DNA of 52,194 nucleotides from Flavobacteriales bacterium (GCA_019694795.1 JAIBBF010000020.1:1-52194); one strand, 5' to 3'. Counted from the stretch's first letter, positions 43,590 through 52,194 are shown. The notes: generated from the letters alone by a model not told the origin. Made by a program: numbers and translations.

Positions 43590-45680
43590 CTACCATTTAA
43601 TGGTTCGGGTAAACCCTAAATTTGTTTTTTGGGGCTCCATTTGATTTTGATATTCAATTTCCAGGTCGGGATAAATGACTAATGTGAAATTGTAATACTC
43701 GTCATGTGCACAATGTTGAAAATGCGAAGCAGTCAGAATTTCAACACCGTTTTCTTTGTTCAATGAAATTTGGTAAGTGAAATTAAAATCATTGGTCACC
43801 GGTAAATTAAAGTAGAGTTGGCAATGTCTTGCTTTTTCTTTTTGAAGAAAATTAAAGACGCCGGGATCCACGCAATTTTTGTTTTTTAATTCGAACACAT
43901 TTAGATTTCCACTGCTTGTTTTCATGACTATTTCAAATTCCAAATGTTTCAACAAGGAATCTATTTCATTAGAGGGAATGGTAAGGTCCATTTCCAGGAT
44001 ATAATGAAAGTAAGGGTCAAATTCAGTTTCAATCAGGGGTATACAAAGACTATCCTTTAGAATGAATTGTTCACAGGCAGAAATGGTTTTACTTATGGCG
44101 TAAATGTTTTTTTGAGGAATGACCAATGGGGGAATGTTGTTGGTGTCGCGGTTTTGACTAAAGTTGCTAAGCCGGCTGTATAATATCTTTTTGGCTTGCT
44201 CATAAACCGCTTTTTCTCTTTGCGTTAATTCCTTAAAATTAAAATCCGGTGATGTAATGGGATAGTTCTTCTCCAGAATGATCACCTCCTTTTCATATTG
44301 CCTGCATTCTCCGTTTCTTAACCCGTCCTTATAGTGAAACTGTTTTACGATTTTTCCCTCTGACGAATACTCCAGGTACGCGCCATCTATTTTATAATTT
44401 TTGAGTTGATAGCTGCGCTGAAGTTCTCCGTTTTTGTGAAAGTTTTTAATTTCTATTTGCACAGGATTTTGAAAAATTGAAGTTCTGATTTCACGGATGC
44501 TGTTGCAGGAGTAATATTTTATTTCGGTGGTTTTAATGAAGCGGTTAGAAAAATAGTCTTTGATATGGGATTGTTGCGGACATCCCTGTTCATCAAAATT
44601 AATTTCAGTTTCCCGGGTAGTGTCCTTAAAGATCATAGTGGTTTTTAAACAACGCAATGTTCCGTTTTCGTCCCATGAAGCATAAGTGGTGTCGGAATTC
44701 GAAAACGCTGTACGGATTTTTTTTCTTCCATTTTCGAAATTCGCGAATTCGGGATTCCCGGGTCTGTTGTTCTGGTAAGGAATAATGGAAATTAAATCCC
44801 CGTTTTCGTTCCAGTTTCTTAGAACCCCGTTCCCTTCCTTATTTAATCTGATTTCCGATTTTATTTTTTTGTTTTTGTGCTTTTCAAAGCCTGCACGCTG
44901 AAATCCTTCTCCATACCTGAAATATTCGGAAGTATCTCCGTCTTCAAAATAGGCAATGCCATCTTTTATTAACGTTCCATTTTGATAATGCTCTATTTTT
45001 AAAATCCTGCCATTGGGGTAGAATTGAATATATTTTCCGTTGAGGTTTCCATTGTTTCGTTGGGATTGACTTAACATCTTCCCGTTGGGATAAAATTCCT
45101 GTACGGTTGAAAATTCTCCTTCATCGCTACAATTATTTGCTGAAAAGATTTCTTTACGAATTAATTTTCCGTTGTCGTCATACGATAAATTTTCGCCGCA
45201 ATTGCAGGATGAATACGCGTTTTCTTTCAGACAGCTTTCCGTTGTACTTTTTGTTTTCCCATTTGGAAGAAAGTAAGAAGTGCGGGTAACAATTTGTCCG
45301 CTTTTATTTTTATAATAGATATAACGCTCCGCTGGTTGTCCGTTGGGGTTCATTCGTGTGAAAATACCGTAGAGCGTATCTTTACCCTGAGCACCCGGAT
45401 TTTCCGAATAGCGGATAAACTCACTTATTTTTTTATTGGTGCTTAAATCAAAATAAGCTTCATAATAGAGATAACCATTTTTCAAATAAGAAAGCCGGTA
45501 CGGTTTTCCGTTCGAAAATAAATTGCAGGAGTCGTTCTGGATAAGCGTTTTCCGGTCCGATGAATAAAATTGCTTTACGATCCAGGGTTTCTGAGTGGAG
45601 TTATAAATATCATAGCAATTGTTTTGCCCATTTACATAGGAAAGAATGAATAGATATGAAATCAGAAATAAATACTTCAT
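43590..45680 (-). CDS. Secreted MORN-variant (YwqK-like) repeat protein
   Basis: A 696-residue protein with a signal peptide (MKYLFLISYLFILSYVNGQ). Residues about 20-480 contain many short repeats of the form FYPNGKxLxxxxYxNGxxxGxxxxYxxNG (clear at KEFYPNG-type and YIQFYPNGRILKIEHYQNG), the MORN_2 variant annotated as YwqK-like. A C-terminal ~150-residue region has no repeats and includes a Cys pair. The family's function is unknown; such proteins are frequent in marine Bacteroidota. Start at the ATG 45678-45680 gives the best signal peptide; an ATG nine codons upstream is possible. It ends 13 bases from glyS, and its own promoter must lie close to the terminator of the next upstream gene. 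Confidence 0.75.
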   Translation of the reverse strand: MKYLFLISYLFILSYVNGQNNCYDIYNSTQKPWIVKQFYSSDRKTLIQNDSCNLFSNGKPYRLSYLKNGYLYYEAYFDLSTNKKISEFIRYSENPGAQGKDTLYGIFTRMNPNGQPAERYIYYKNKSGQIVTRTSYFLPNGKTKSTTESCLKENAYSSCNCGENLSYDDNGKLIRKEIFSANNCSDEGEFSTVQEFYPNGKMLSQSQRNNGNLNGKYIQFYPNGRILKIEHYQNGTLIKDGIAYFEDGDTSEYFRYGEGFQRAGFEKHKNKKIKSEIRLNKEGNGVLRNWNENGDLISIIPYQNNRPGNPEFANFENGRKKIRTAFSNSDTTYASWDENGTLRCLKTTMIFKDTTRETEINFDEQGCPQQSHIKDYFSNRFIKTTEIKYYSCNSIREIRTSIFQNPVQIEIKNFHKNGELQRSYQLKNYKIDGAYLEYSSEGKIVKQFHYKDGLRNGECRQYEKEVIILEKNYPITSPDFNFKELTQREKAVYEQAKKILYSRLSNFSQNRDTNNIPPLVIPQKNIYAISKTISACEQFILKDSLCIPLIETEFDPYFHYILEMDLTIPSNEIDSLLKHLEFEIVMKTSSGNLNVFELKNKNCVDPGVFNFLQKEKARHCQLYFNLPVTNDFNFTYQISLNKENGVEILTASHFQHCAHDEYYNFTLVIYPDLEIEYQNQMEPQKTNLGFTRTIKW

Positions 45681-45712
45681 GTTTTGTTTTACACCCGAGA
45701 CCATCATTGGTT

Positions 45713-45741
45713 CAAAAAAAAGGCCGGATTAACCGGCCTTT
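45713..45741 (-). terminator. Intrinsic terminator of the T9SS protein gene
   Basis: A 9-base perfect stem (AAAGGCCGG / CCGGCCTTT) with a 5-base loop is followed on the minus strand by a run of T. It starts five bases after the stop of the gene at 45746-48013. Confidence 0.88.
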
Positions 45742-45745
45742 ATGA

Positions 45746-48013
45746 TTAACTCATTTTAATGAGTTTTATTGTTCGTGTTTTTTTGCCATCATTTATCTTA
45801 ATAAAATAAGTTCCGGCCGGAATTGAAGAGAGATTGATGGATGTCTTTTTGGTGGAATTCATTTGTTGGGTAAACACAATTTTACCAATGAGATCGAAGA
45901 GTTCTACCGTATAAGAACTGCTTTGTTCCATCCCGCTTAGCGTAATAATTCCATTGAAAGGATTGGGATAAACCTGAATTAATTCTAGATGGTTTTCCGA
46001 TACTCCGGTTGGATAAATGTATTCGCAGAAAATGGATTCGCATCCTTCGTTATTGGTAACGGTTAAGCAGGCATAAACTGTATCACTTGTGTTGCTCATT
46101 GTGTAACTTGGATTCACATTGGTGAAATTCACGGTGGTCCCATCTTCGGTTATTGACCAAAAATAAGTGATGGCATTCGTTGCAGTTGAGGTGAAGTCGA
46201 TGGTAGAACCATTCACCGAATAATTAAATCCGGAGGTAGGAGCAGCTGCTACGCTGATTAATATTGAATCGATATCGCCACATAATCCGGAAATGGTGTA
46301 CACGGCGTAATAATCACCCGGTGCAATTGCGGCCGACGAAAAGAATCCGTTTCCATTGCTGTTATCATTCACGAAAGTGCCGGACCAGGTACCACCACTT
46401 TGTGCTGATAAGAAAATCCCGAAAATATCATTGCAGATTACGGTGTCGGCAGAAAGAATCATTACTTCCTGATTCGCATTTACGGTGATACTGGTTGTTG
46501 CAACATCGCCGCAATTTCCACTAATGGTATAGGTAATTGTATGAGTTCCCACTCCCGCAGCAGAGGGATCAAATGTTCCGGCGTTAATGTCAACAATTCC
46601 ATTTCCACTCCAAACACCACCTGCTGTTGCTGCAGTGAGGGTAAATGGACTGGTTAATTCGCAAACAGGACTCACCGGTGTTATGCTTGCATCTGCACCC
46701 GTAGCACTGATGTTAATGTTGAAGGTAGAAACTGCAGAACAAGTACCAGATGTGGTGTAGGTAACGGTATAAGAACCATTGCCCGAATTCGCAATGTCAA
46801 TTTCACCGGTACTTGAATTAATCAAACAACCATTGCAGGAATAGGTACCACCCGAAGTTCCAGTTAATGTTGGAAGCGGATTGGGAGAACTTGGACAATA
46901 ATTTACATCGCTGTAAGAAATACTTGCATCGTCCTGAGGGTTCACCGTAAAGTTGCTGCTGCTGGTAGAAGAACATCCGTTCACATCGCTTGCAGTTAAC
47001 ACCACAGTGTAGGTTCCTGCACTATAAATTTCAGCAGAAGGATTACTTTGATTCGATGTATTTCCATTATCGAAATCCCAACTATAAGCTATCGGTGCTG
47101 TTCCTCCTGTACTGGTATTTGTAACTGTTAAGGTATCGTGTTCACACTGATCCATCGGTGCAGAAGTGAATGAAGCAACAGGACCTGCAGGAAATGCATT
47201 TATGGAATAAACTTCAGAATAAACATTGTTGCTGGCATCAGTTACAACAAAGGTTACATTGTAATTTCCCGCCGAAGCAAATGTGTAGGATCCGTTTTGG
47301 GTTGACACCACATTAACAGTGCCGTCTCCAAATTCCCATGCATAAGTGTAAGGGGCTGTTCCTCCACTTGGATTGGAAGTAAAATTAAATCCGTTATTCA
47401 TACAGAAGTCCGCAACGGAATTAGAACTTATCAGTAATGATCCACAGGTATTCATTACATGAAATCCGAGATAGGTAAATGTATTTACGGGATAAACATT
47501 CCATGTGTTTTCGCCATCACCGGTCCATACAGTAGTTCCGCTTTGTACATTCGGTTTTCTGCGCAGGGTATGATCCAACGTTCCGGCGGTAACTCCGTTA
47601 ACGGTCCATCCTGTTCCCGGATCATTTCCAACCAGCCCGATTACGTCAATTACATTTCCGGTGGTAATATTAAACAGTTCATAAGCATCATTTCCATTAT
47701 GAGAAATGTTACCTGAAGTTAGATCCGTTGACGCTAAAATTATCGGAGAAGAGGATCCATTACTCACAACAAATACATCATAGGGATTAATGGTTCCTGT
47801 TAAGGTAATGGGAGTAGCAATCGTACCACCATTAGTATATCTTTTAATCGAGTAATTCCCTGTTAACGTAATTGGATTTGGAGTGGGATTATAAATCTCC
47901 AGCGATTTATTATTGCTGGTTCCTTCAATGTATTCCGAAAAGAATAAGTCGGTGCACTGTGCATTGGACACAAGAGGTGATGCCAGCAATAGCATGCCGA
48001 GTAGTTTTTTCAT
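45746..48013 (-). CDS. T9SS-exported protein with lamin-tail and PKD domains
   Basis: A 755-residue secreted protein. A signal peptide (1-18, ending SNA) is followed by a lamin-tail-like domain (about 20-180: FFSEYIEGTSNNKSLEIYNP), two PKD domains (about 195-275 with YAWEFGDG and YNVTFVVTD; about 280-358 with YSWDFDNG and YTVVLTASD), several Gly/Thr/Ser-rich Ig-like or SprB-like repeats (about 360-590) and a type A T9SS sorting domain (about 672-755: VYPNPFNGIITL, VELFDLIGK, LSSIPAGTYFIKI). It is probably exported through the outer membrane by T9SS and anchored or released at the surface, as an adhesin or matrix protein. No catalytic site was seen. It fits the presence of gldH. A strong terminator follows it. 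Confidence 0.88.
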   Translation of the reverse strand: MKKLLGMLLLASPLVSNAQCTDLFFSEYIEGTSNNKSLEIYNPTPNPITLTGNYSIKRYTNGGTIATPITLTGTINPYDVFVVSNGSSSPIILASTDLTSGNISHNGNDAYELFNITTGNVIDVIGLVGNDPGTGWTVNGVTAGTLDHTLRRKPNVQSGTTVWTGDGENTWNVYPVNTFTYLGFHVMNTCGSLLISSNSVADFCMNNGFNFTSNPSGGTAPYTYAWEFGDGTVNVVSTQNGSYTFASAGNYNVTFVVTDASNNVYSEVYSINAFPAGPVASFTSAPMDQCEHDTLTVTNTSTGGTAPIAYSWDFDNGNTSNQSNPSAEIYSAGTYTVVLTASDVNGCSSTSSSNFTVNPQDDASISYSDVNYCPSSPNPLPTLTGTSGGTYSCNGCLINSSTGEIDIANSGNGSYTVTYTTSGTCSAVSTFNINISATGADASITPVSPVCELTSPFTLTAATAGGVWSGNGIVDINAGTFDPSAAGVGTHTITYTISGNCGDVATTSITVNANQEVMILSADTVICNDIFGIFLSAQSGGTWSGTFVNDNSNGNGFFSSAAIAPGDYYAVYTISGLCGDIDSILISVAAAPTSGFNYSVNGSTIDFTSTATNAITYFWSITEDGTTVNFTNVNPSYTMSNTSDTVYACLTVTNNEGCESIFCEYIYPTGVSENHLELIQVYPNPFNGIITLSGMEQSSSYTVELFDLIGKIVFTQQMNSTKKTSINLSSIPAGTYFIKINDGKKTRTIKLIKMS

Positions 48014-48062
48014 AGCAATAGATTTTTAATAAATATAAGGTAGAATTGCCCTGAAGCAATAA

Positions 48063-48353
48063 TTACTTATTTAAAACTTTAGGTACCCTGAAATAATCGG
48101 AATCTTTTCTGGGTGCGTTTTTTAAGGCCTCCACCTGGGTGATGGTGCTTTTATCTTCATCCTCTCGCAGCACATTGATTTCTTCACTCATGAAAATAAG
48201 CGGTTCGGTGTTGGAGGTGTCTAATTCTTCCAGCTTATCGATAAAACCCAAAATCCGATTTAAATCTTGTTTGATTTCTTCTTTCGACGCAGCATCAAAT
48301 TCAAGTCGCGATAACTCGGCAATACGGTCAACACTTTTGTCGTCAATTTTCAT
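48063..48353 (-). CDS. gatC: Asp-tRNA(Asn)/Glu-tRNA(Gln) amidotransferase subunit C
   Basis: Small subunit (96 residues) of the GatCAB complex, which converts mischarged Glu-tRNA(Gln) or Asp-tRNA(Asn) to the amide forms. The family pattern is clear: VDRIAELSRLEFDAASKEEIKQDLN at the start, then ILGFIDKLEELDTSNTEPL and the C-terminal PRKDSDYFRVPKVL. GatC holds GatA and GatB together; neither of those genes is in the window. The start overlaps the stop of the acyltransferase by four bases (ATGA), indicating coupling with lipid synthesis genes rather than with gatA/B. Confidence 0.92.
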   Translation of the reverse strand: MKIDDKSVDRIAELSRLEFDAASKEEIKQDLNRILGFIDKLEELDTSNTEPLIFMSEEINVLREDEDKSTITQVEALKNAPRKDSDYFRVPKVLNK

Positions 48354-49117
48354 TTCAAATAGAGTTTTGGATAAGCTTCCCGGAGATCCTGCTCAATAAG
48401 GAGCTGAACCTTCTCCTGCAAAGATAATAAATCATCTAAAACCATACCCCGGGTGGAAATGGGGGGGTGACAAACCACTTTCATTATTCCGGGTCGGGTA
48501 GGTCCGGTTAGCTTATTGACTTTCGATAGCAGCTTGTAGTTATTCAAAAAGGTAATGGGTACAACAGGAACCTGTTTTTCAATAGCCACCTTAAATGCAC
48601 CCGCTTTAAAGGGATTCATCACAGGTGCCATTTTCGACTGAGTCCCTTCCGGGAAAATCACAATGGGAAACCCATCATCAATTCTTGAAGCAATAATTTT
48701 TAAGGATTGTGAAGAATCACTTTTGTTTTCCCGAATAATCGGGACATGTAAATGGGGAGCTTTGAAAAATAAACCGATAATCGGAAATTTTTTTAACGAT
48801 TCCTTTCCAAGAAAAAAGAAAACACGTCCCCGCATCAATGAAAAAATGGCAAGAATGTCGAGATAACTTTGATGATTGGCAACGAGAACAAATGGTCCCT
48901 CCGGAAAATAAAAACCTTGTTTTTTAATTCGTTTTATAGGATAAAATAAAAAGAGTTGAAGTAAAGGCCACCAAAAATAGGTCTGAAGAAAAAATAAAGT
49001 GCGGGTAAATTTCAGGCGGACAAGCAACCATGCAAAAGGATAAAACACTATTCCTATTGCCATAAAAATGAGGGCGAACCAGATTTTATAAATTACATGA
49101 AAGATTCCTGCTAACAT
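48350..49117 (-). CDS. plsC: 1-acyl-sn-glycerol-3-phosphate acyltransferase
   Basis: Adds the second acyl chain to lysophosphatidic acid in phospholipid synthesis. From the ATG 49115-49117 it has 255 residues: MLAGIFHVIYKIWF and a second hydrophobic stretch, then the catalytic NHQSYLDIL (HX4D), the glycerol-phosphate-binding FPEGTQS and the PVVPITFLNNY block. An in-frame ATG at 49142-49144 is also possible. A longer frame continues further upstream but would overlap the thiamine-binding gene on the other strand, so it is rejected. It overlaps gatC by four bases. Confidence 0.9.
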   Translation of the reverse strand: MLAGIFHVIYKIWFALIFMAIGIVFYPFAWLLVRLKFTRTLFFLQTYFWWPLLQLFLFYPIKRIKKQGFYFPEGPFVLVANHQSYLDILAIFSLMRGRVFFFLGKESLKKFPIIGLFFKAPHLHVPIIRENKSDSSQSLKIIASRIDDGFPIVIFPEGTQSKMAPVMNPFKAGAFKVAIEKQVPVVPITFLNNYKLLSKVNKLTGPTRPGIMKVVCHPPISTRGMVLDDLLSLQEKVQLLIEQDLREAYPKLYLK

Positions 49118-49172
49118 TGCACTGGCAAAATAAACAGAATTCATTAATACCGAATCATTAAATTGCACAAAA

Positions 49173-49415
49173 ATGAAAGCAATTGCAGAAATAAGCCTGT
49201 ATCCTTTAAAGGATTCCTTTATCCCGCCCATTGATGCATTTATTGAAGCATTAAACAAGTACGATTCACTTGAAGTTAGCACCAATGCATTAAGTACAAT
49301 GATTAAAGGGGAATATGATGTGCTAATGGAAAAGTTGACGAAAGAAATCAAATTGCATTTTGAAGGAGGAATTCCATCCGTCTTTGTTTTAAAAATTCAC
49401 GCCATTGCCGAATAA
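49173..49415 (+). CDS. YkoF/MTH1187-like thiamine-binding protein
   Basis: An 80-residue protein with the MTH1187/YkoF ferredoxin-like fold pattern: KAIAEISLYPLKDSF strand, a helix with FIEALNKYDSLEV, a TMIKGEYDVLMEKL segment and a last strand SVFVLKI. YkoF binds thiamine or its pyrimidine in Bacillus, and this small form is usually annotated as thiamine-binding. The site residues cannot be confirmed by eye. It precedes the NadR-like kinase gene with an 11-base overlap and lies just before a TPP riboswitch and TonB receptor, which supports a role with thiamine. It is divergent from plsC. Confidence 0.65.
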   Translation: MKAIAEISLYPLKDSFIPPIDAFIEALNKYDSLEVSTNALSTMIKGEYDVLMEKLTKEIKLHFEGGIPSVFVLKIHAIAE

Positions 49416-49938
49416 AAAACCCATACGAATAGCAGTGACGGGTCCTGAATCTACAGGTAAAACAACCCTGGCACTTGCATTATCCCAAGAGTTAAATGCT
49501 GTTTATGTTCCTGAATTTGCCCGGGAATATTTAACGGACCTTCATCGCGAGTATACTATACAAGATTTAACTAAAATTGCAGAAGGACAGAATAAATTAA
49601 TCGAAGCATCTTTGAAAAATGATTGCGATTATGTGGTTGTGGATACGGATATGACGGTGATGAAAATCTGGAGTGAATTTAAGTATCAAACATGTGATGA
49701 ATCCATTTTAGATGCGTATCAAAAGCAGGAATTTGATTTATATATTTTATGTGGCACTTCGATCGAATGGGAGTATGATGAATTAAGAGAGCATCCGCAT
49801 TTAAGAGATTATTTTTATATGGTTTATAAAAACGAGTTGAAATTGCAGAAACGAAATTTTCTGGAGGTGGATGGCTCTGTGAAAGAGCGAGTTCAAATGG
49901 TTCTGGAAAAAATTTCATCTCAGAACTTGCACAATTGA
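49405..49938 (+). CDS. NadR-like P-loop kinase, candidate thiamine kinase
   Basis: A 177-residue P-loop NTPase: Walker A GPESTGKTT at residues 13-21, EFAREYL (substrate-region motif found in NadR ribosylnicotinamide kinases), then CDYVVVDTDMTVMKIW for the Walker B-like Asp. It matches the kinase domain of NadR without the nucleotidyltransferase part. In NadR the domain phosphorylates nicotinamide riboside. Next to a thiamine-binding-type protein, a TPP riboswitch and a TonB receptor, phosphorylation of thiamine or a precursor is an attractive alternative, but it is inference. The start is most likely TTG at 49405, inside the end of the previous gene, so translation is coupled. Confidence 0.75.
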   Translation: MPNKKPIRIAVTGPESTGKTTLALALSQELNAVYVPEFAREYLTDLHREYTIQDLTKIAEGQNKLIEASLKNDCDYVVVDTDMTVMKIWSEFKYQTCDESILDAYQKQEFDLYILCGTSIEWEYDELREHPHLRDYFYMVYKNELKLQKRNFLEVDGSVKERVQMVLEKISSQNLHN

Positions 49939-49958
49939 ATAATCTATTGATAATTTTG
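49927..49958 (+). promoter_or_regulatory. Promoter of the TPP-riboswitch/TonB receptor unit
   Basis: TAATTTTG at 49951-49958 matches the TAnnTTTG box, with a TTG at 49927-49929 twenty-one bases upstream. The promoter overlaps the end of the kinase gene, so the riboswitch would be transcribed from its own start and not only by readthrough. Confidence 0.6.
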
Positions 49959-49967
49959 TCTCACAAT

Positions 49968-50064
49968 TACACGGGGTGCCTTAATACGAAGGGCTGAGAT
50001 CATACCCGTTTCCCGTTAGCTTTTCGGGAAGAACCTGATCAGGGTAATGCCTGCGTAGGAATAA
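49968..50064 (+). ncRNA. TPP riboswitch (THI element)
   Basis: The conserved blocks of the thiamine pyrophosphate riboswitch are present in order: ACGGGGTGCC (49971-49980), GGCTGAGA, ACCC, an extra P3 hairpin (TCCCG / CGGGA), GAACCTGATC and GGGTAATGCCTGCGTAGGA. It lies 65 bases before the TonB receptor ATG. The expression platform is not obvious; a weak stem AACAAAA / TTTTGTT (50063-50069 and 50089-50095) may be part of it. By family knowledge TPP binding lowers expression of the downstream uptake gene. Confidence 0.95.
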
Positions 50065-50129
50065 CAAAAGCAGAAAGAAATAAGGTTGTTTTGTTGACAT
50101 GTCTCAGTGTTGGCTTAATAATTTAAACG

Positions 50130-52194
50130 ATGAAAAAAACAGTAATGATTTTCATGGGTATGTTGTTATACCTATCCATGAACGCACAATGTGTTTTATC
50201 GGGTACGATTTTCGATGAAACAAAAAAACCTTTAACAGGTGTCAGCATTCATCTCCAAAACACACAAATGGGTACCACCAGTGATGCAGAAGGAAAATTT
50301 CGTTTGACAAAAATTCCAAAGGGCATCTATACCATTGTTTTCTCCATGGTGGGTTATGAAACGCAAAACCATAAAATCGAATTAAGTAATCAAATTTCCG
50401 ACCTGACCATTCAGCTAAAATTATCGGTCAACCAATTGGAAGAATTTACCATTGAAAGTACCAGGGCAGATGAGAAAACAGGAATTGCATTTACTAACGT
50501 CGACAAATCTTCCATTGAAAAAAATAACCTCGGAGTCGATTTGCCTTATCTTTTGGATCAAACGCCGTCGGTAGTAGTTACCTCCGATGCAGGAACAGGT
50601 ATTGGCTATACAGGAATCCGTATACGGGGAAGTGATCCCACGCGAATTAATATGACCATTAACGGAATTCCACTCAACGATGCTGAATCGCAGGGAACCT
50701 ATTGGGTCGATTTACCCGATTTTGCTAGTTCTGTAGATAATATACAAATACAACGAGGGGTGGGTACATCCACCAATGGAGCAGGAGCTTTTGGCGGTAG
50801 CGTGAATCTTCAAACAAATACAGTAAATGAAAAACCATATGCTTCCTTCGGGAATTCATTTGGTTCATTTAATACACTTCGCAATAACTTGAAAGTAGGA
50901 ACAGGATTAATTGATGGCAAATTTTCATTTGATGCACGTCTTTCTTCTTTAAAATCGGATGGATATATTGACAGAGCATTTTCCGATTTGAAATCTTTCT
51001 ATACTTCATCTGCTTGGTTTGGAAAAAAATCTTCAGTCCGTTTGAATATCTTTTCAGGTAAAGAACGCACCTATCAGGCATGGGGAGGTGTTCCATACGA
51101 TTCACTCGAGACCAATCCTACTTTTAATCCGTATTCCTATAAAAATGAAACGGACAATTATTGGCAAACCCATTATCAGCTTTTTTATAATCAACAATTC
51201 AAAGAAAAATGGTTTGCCAATATCGCACTACACTATACCCGCGGATATGGCTATTATGAGCAATACAAAACAGATAAATCATTTTATGAAATCGGAGTCC
51301 CTGATCCTGTCATTGGTGGCGATACGATTTTGTATGCCGATATGATTCAGCAGAAATGGCTCGATAATCATTTTTTTGGAACAGTTTATAGTTTGCGTTT
51401 TCAACCAAATGAAAAATTAAATTTAGTTGCCGGAGGTGGTTGGAATGAATATCGCGGTTATCATTACGGAAGAATTATTTGGTCAGAAATTTCATCCGGT
51501 GTAGAAAAAGATCACGAATTCTACCGCGATACAGCCACAAAACGCGATGCAAATGTGTACCTGCGCGCTAATTACGATTTCAATGAAAAATTGTCCTTCT
51601 ACATCGATGTTCAGGAGCGATTGGTGTCCTACACGTTTTTAGGATTTGGAGTGTTGTCTAATGACTCCGTTCAAACGGTGAAATACAATTTTTTTAATCC
51701 CAAGGCTGGAATCAGTTATTCATTGTCCAAACAGCATGCAGTTTATGCATCTTATGGGAGAGGAAACAAAGAACCGAACCGCGATGATTTTGTTTCATCC
51801 CGACCAGGTACTTATCCCAAACCGGAACAAATGGATGATATAGAAGCAGGTTATCGTTTTCGTTCCGGCAAACTCAATGTTGGGATTAATATTTATTATA
51901 TGATTTATAAAAATCAATTAGCGCTAACCGGAAAAATTAATGATGTGGGGAATTACATCCGTACCAACATCGATAAAAGTTTTCGCCGGGGGGCAGAATT
52001 AGATTTAAAGTGGCAAATTCATAAGCGGTTATCCTGGGCCGGAAATATTACGCTGAGTCAAAACAAAGTAGTACAGTACAAAGAATTTATCGATAATTGG
52101 GATACATGGTCACAAGATACCATTGAATATAAAAATACAGAATTGGCATTTTCTCCTTCGGTTATCGGCGGACAGGAATTAACGTTTAACCTAT
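50130..52194 (+). CDS. TonB-dependent outer-membrane receptor, probable thiamine uptake (partial)
   Basis: The gene runs off the right edge: 688 codons are visible from the ATG at 50130. A signal peptide (MKKTVMIFMGMLLYLSMNAQ) is followed by a carboxypeptidase-D-like N-terminal domain (about 20-105, SGTIFDETKKPLTGVSIHLQ and GTTSDAEGKFRLTKIPKG), the plug domain (about 110-235, TPSVVVTSDAGTGIGYTGIR, MTINGIPLNDAESQGTYWVD, RGVGTSTNGAGAFGGSV) and the start of the beta barrel with a plausible strand pattern. It lies directly after a TPP riboswitch, so the cargo is most likely thiamine or a precursor. A PnuT-type inner-membrane transporter may follow outside the window. Confidence 0.9.
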   Translation, partial: MKKTVMIFMGMLLYLSMNAQCVLSGTIFDETKKPLTGVSIHLQNTQMGTTSDAEGKFRLTKIPKGIYTIVFSMVGYETQNHKIELSNQISDLTIQLKLSVNQLEEFTIESTRADEKTGIAFTNVDKSSIEKNNLGVDLPYLLDQTPSVVVTSDAGTGIGYTGIRIRGSDPTRINMTINGIPLNDAESQGTYWVDLPDFASSVDNIQIQRGVGTSTNGAGAFGGSVNLQTNTVNEKPYASFGNSFGSFNTLRNNLKVGTGLIDGKFSFDARLSSLKSDGYIDRAFSDLKSFYTSSAWFGKKSSVRLNIFSGKERTYQAWGGVPYDSLETNPTFNPYSYKNETDNYWQTHYQLFYNQQFKEKWFANIALHYTRGYGYYEQYKTDKSFYEIGVPDPVIGGDTILYADMIQQKWLDNHFFGTVYSLRFQPNEKLNLVAGGGWNEYRGYHYGRIIWSEISSGVEKDHEFYRDTATKRDANVYLRANYDFNEKLSFYIDVQERLVSYTFLGFGVLSNDSVQTVKYNFFNPKAGISYSLSKQHAVYASYGRGNKEPNRDDFVSSRPGTYPKPEQMDDIEAGYRFRSGKLNVGINIYYMIYKNQLALTGKINDVGNYIRTNIDKSFRRGAELDLKWQIHKRLSWAGNITLSQNKVVQYKEFIDNWDTWSQDTIEYKNTELAFSPSVIGGQELTFNL

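Noticed and set aside
49118-49351. Longer plsC start
   Set aside because: The frame stays open upstream but runs over the thiamine-binding gene on the other strand and has no acyltransferase-like sequence there.

Overview
The window is chromosomal DNA from a member of the Bacteroidota, most likely a Flavobacteriia-like (gliding/T9SS) lineage. The evidence is a GldH gliding lipoprotein, a protein with a type A T9SS C-terminal sorting domain, a SusC-style TonB receptor with an N-terminal carboxypeptidase-like repeat domain, TAnnTTTG promoter boxes, almost no Shine-Dalgarno sequences, and family markers such as DUF4271 and DUF3109. Base composition is moderately AT-rich throughout. No rRNA, tRNA, insertion sequence, phage or CRISPR was seen.

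Layout. 1-3311 (minus strand) is an accessory patch: a partial secreted protein, four tandem paralogous small lipoproteins with near-identical DNA blocks, a decayed gene remnant between two of them, and a small beta-barrel-like protein. 3312-3949 is non-coding. 3950-9660 (plus) is a housekeeping run: DNA polymerase III delta' (holB), a PSP1/RicT-like protein, gldH and a class A penicillin-binding protein that carries an unusual four-cysteine insert. 9663-18966 (plus) interleaves the two subunits of a 3-oxoacid CoA-transferase with large polytopic GT-C-like membrane proteins and a UDP-galactopyranose-mutase-like flavoprotein; the last two membrane proteins are tandem paralogues. 18993-20987 (minus) is a double-ATPase peptide ABC protein with a hydrophobic hairpin inserted in its first ATPase domain. 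21197-24982 holds homoserine dehydrogenase, a MarC-family protein and two glycosyltransferases. 24961-30309 (minus) is a run of DUF4271, hemD, rnpA, a CtpA-like S41 protease and an O-antigen ligase/polymerase. 30379-31578 is glutaryl-CoA dehydrogenase with a good terminator.

31627-35727 (minus) is a haem-precursor operon: hemA, a hemC-hemD fusion and an orphan membrane histidine kinase, with a terminator-like hairpin between hemA and hemC. With the separate hemD at 28688 the window therefore encodes two uroporphyrinogen-III synthase domains. 35936-36808 is an unknown exported protein preceded by a strong Shine-Dalgarno, which is out of character here. 36932-40345 (minus) is the class Ia ribonucleotide reductase pair nrdB-nrdA. 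After a 565-base non-coding leader region come DUF3109 and a small DUF6069-like membrane protein (minus), then glyS (plus).

43590-49117 (minus) holds a MORN-variant repeat protein, a T9SS-exported lamin-tail/PKD protein, gatC and a 1-acylglycerol-3-phosphate acyltransferase. 49173-52194 (plus) is a thiamine locus: a YkoF/MTH1187-like small protein translationally coupled to a NadR-like P-loop kinase, then a TAnnTTTG promoter, a TPP riboswitch and a TonB-dependent receptor running off the end. The best candidates for something new are this thiamine salvage set, the membrane hairpin inside an ABC ATPase, the zinc-ribbon-like insert in the penicillin-binding protein, the GT-C/flavoprotein membrane cluster and the mosaic lipoprotein array.
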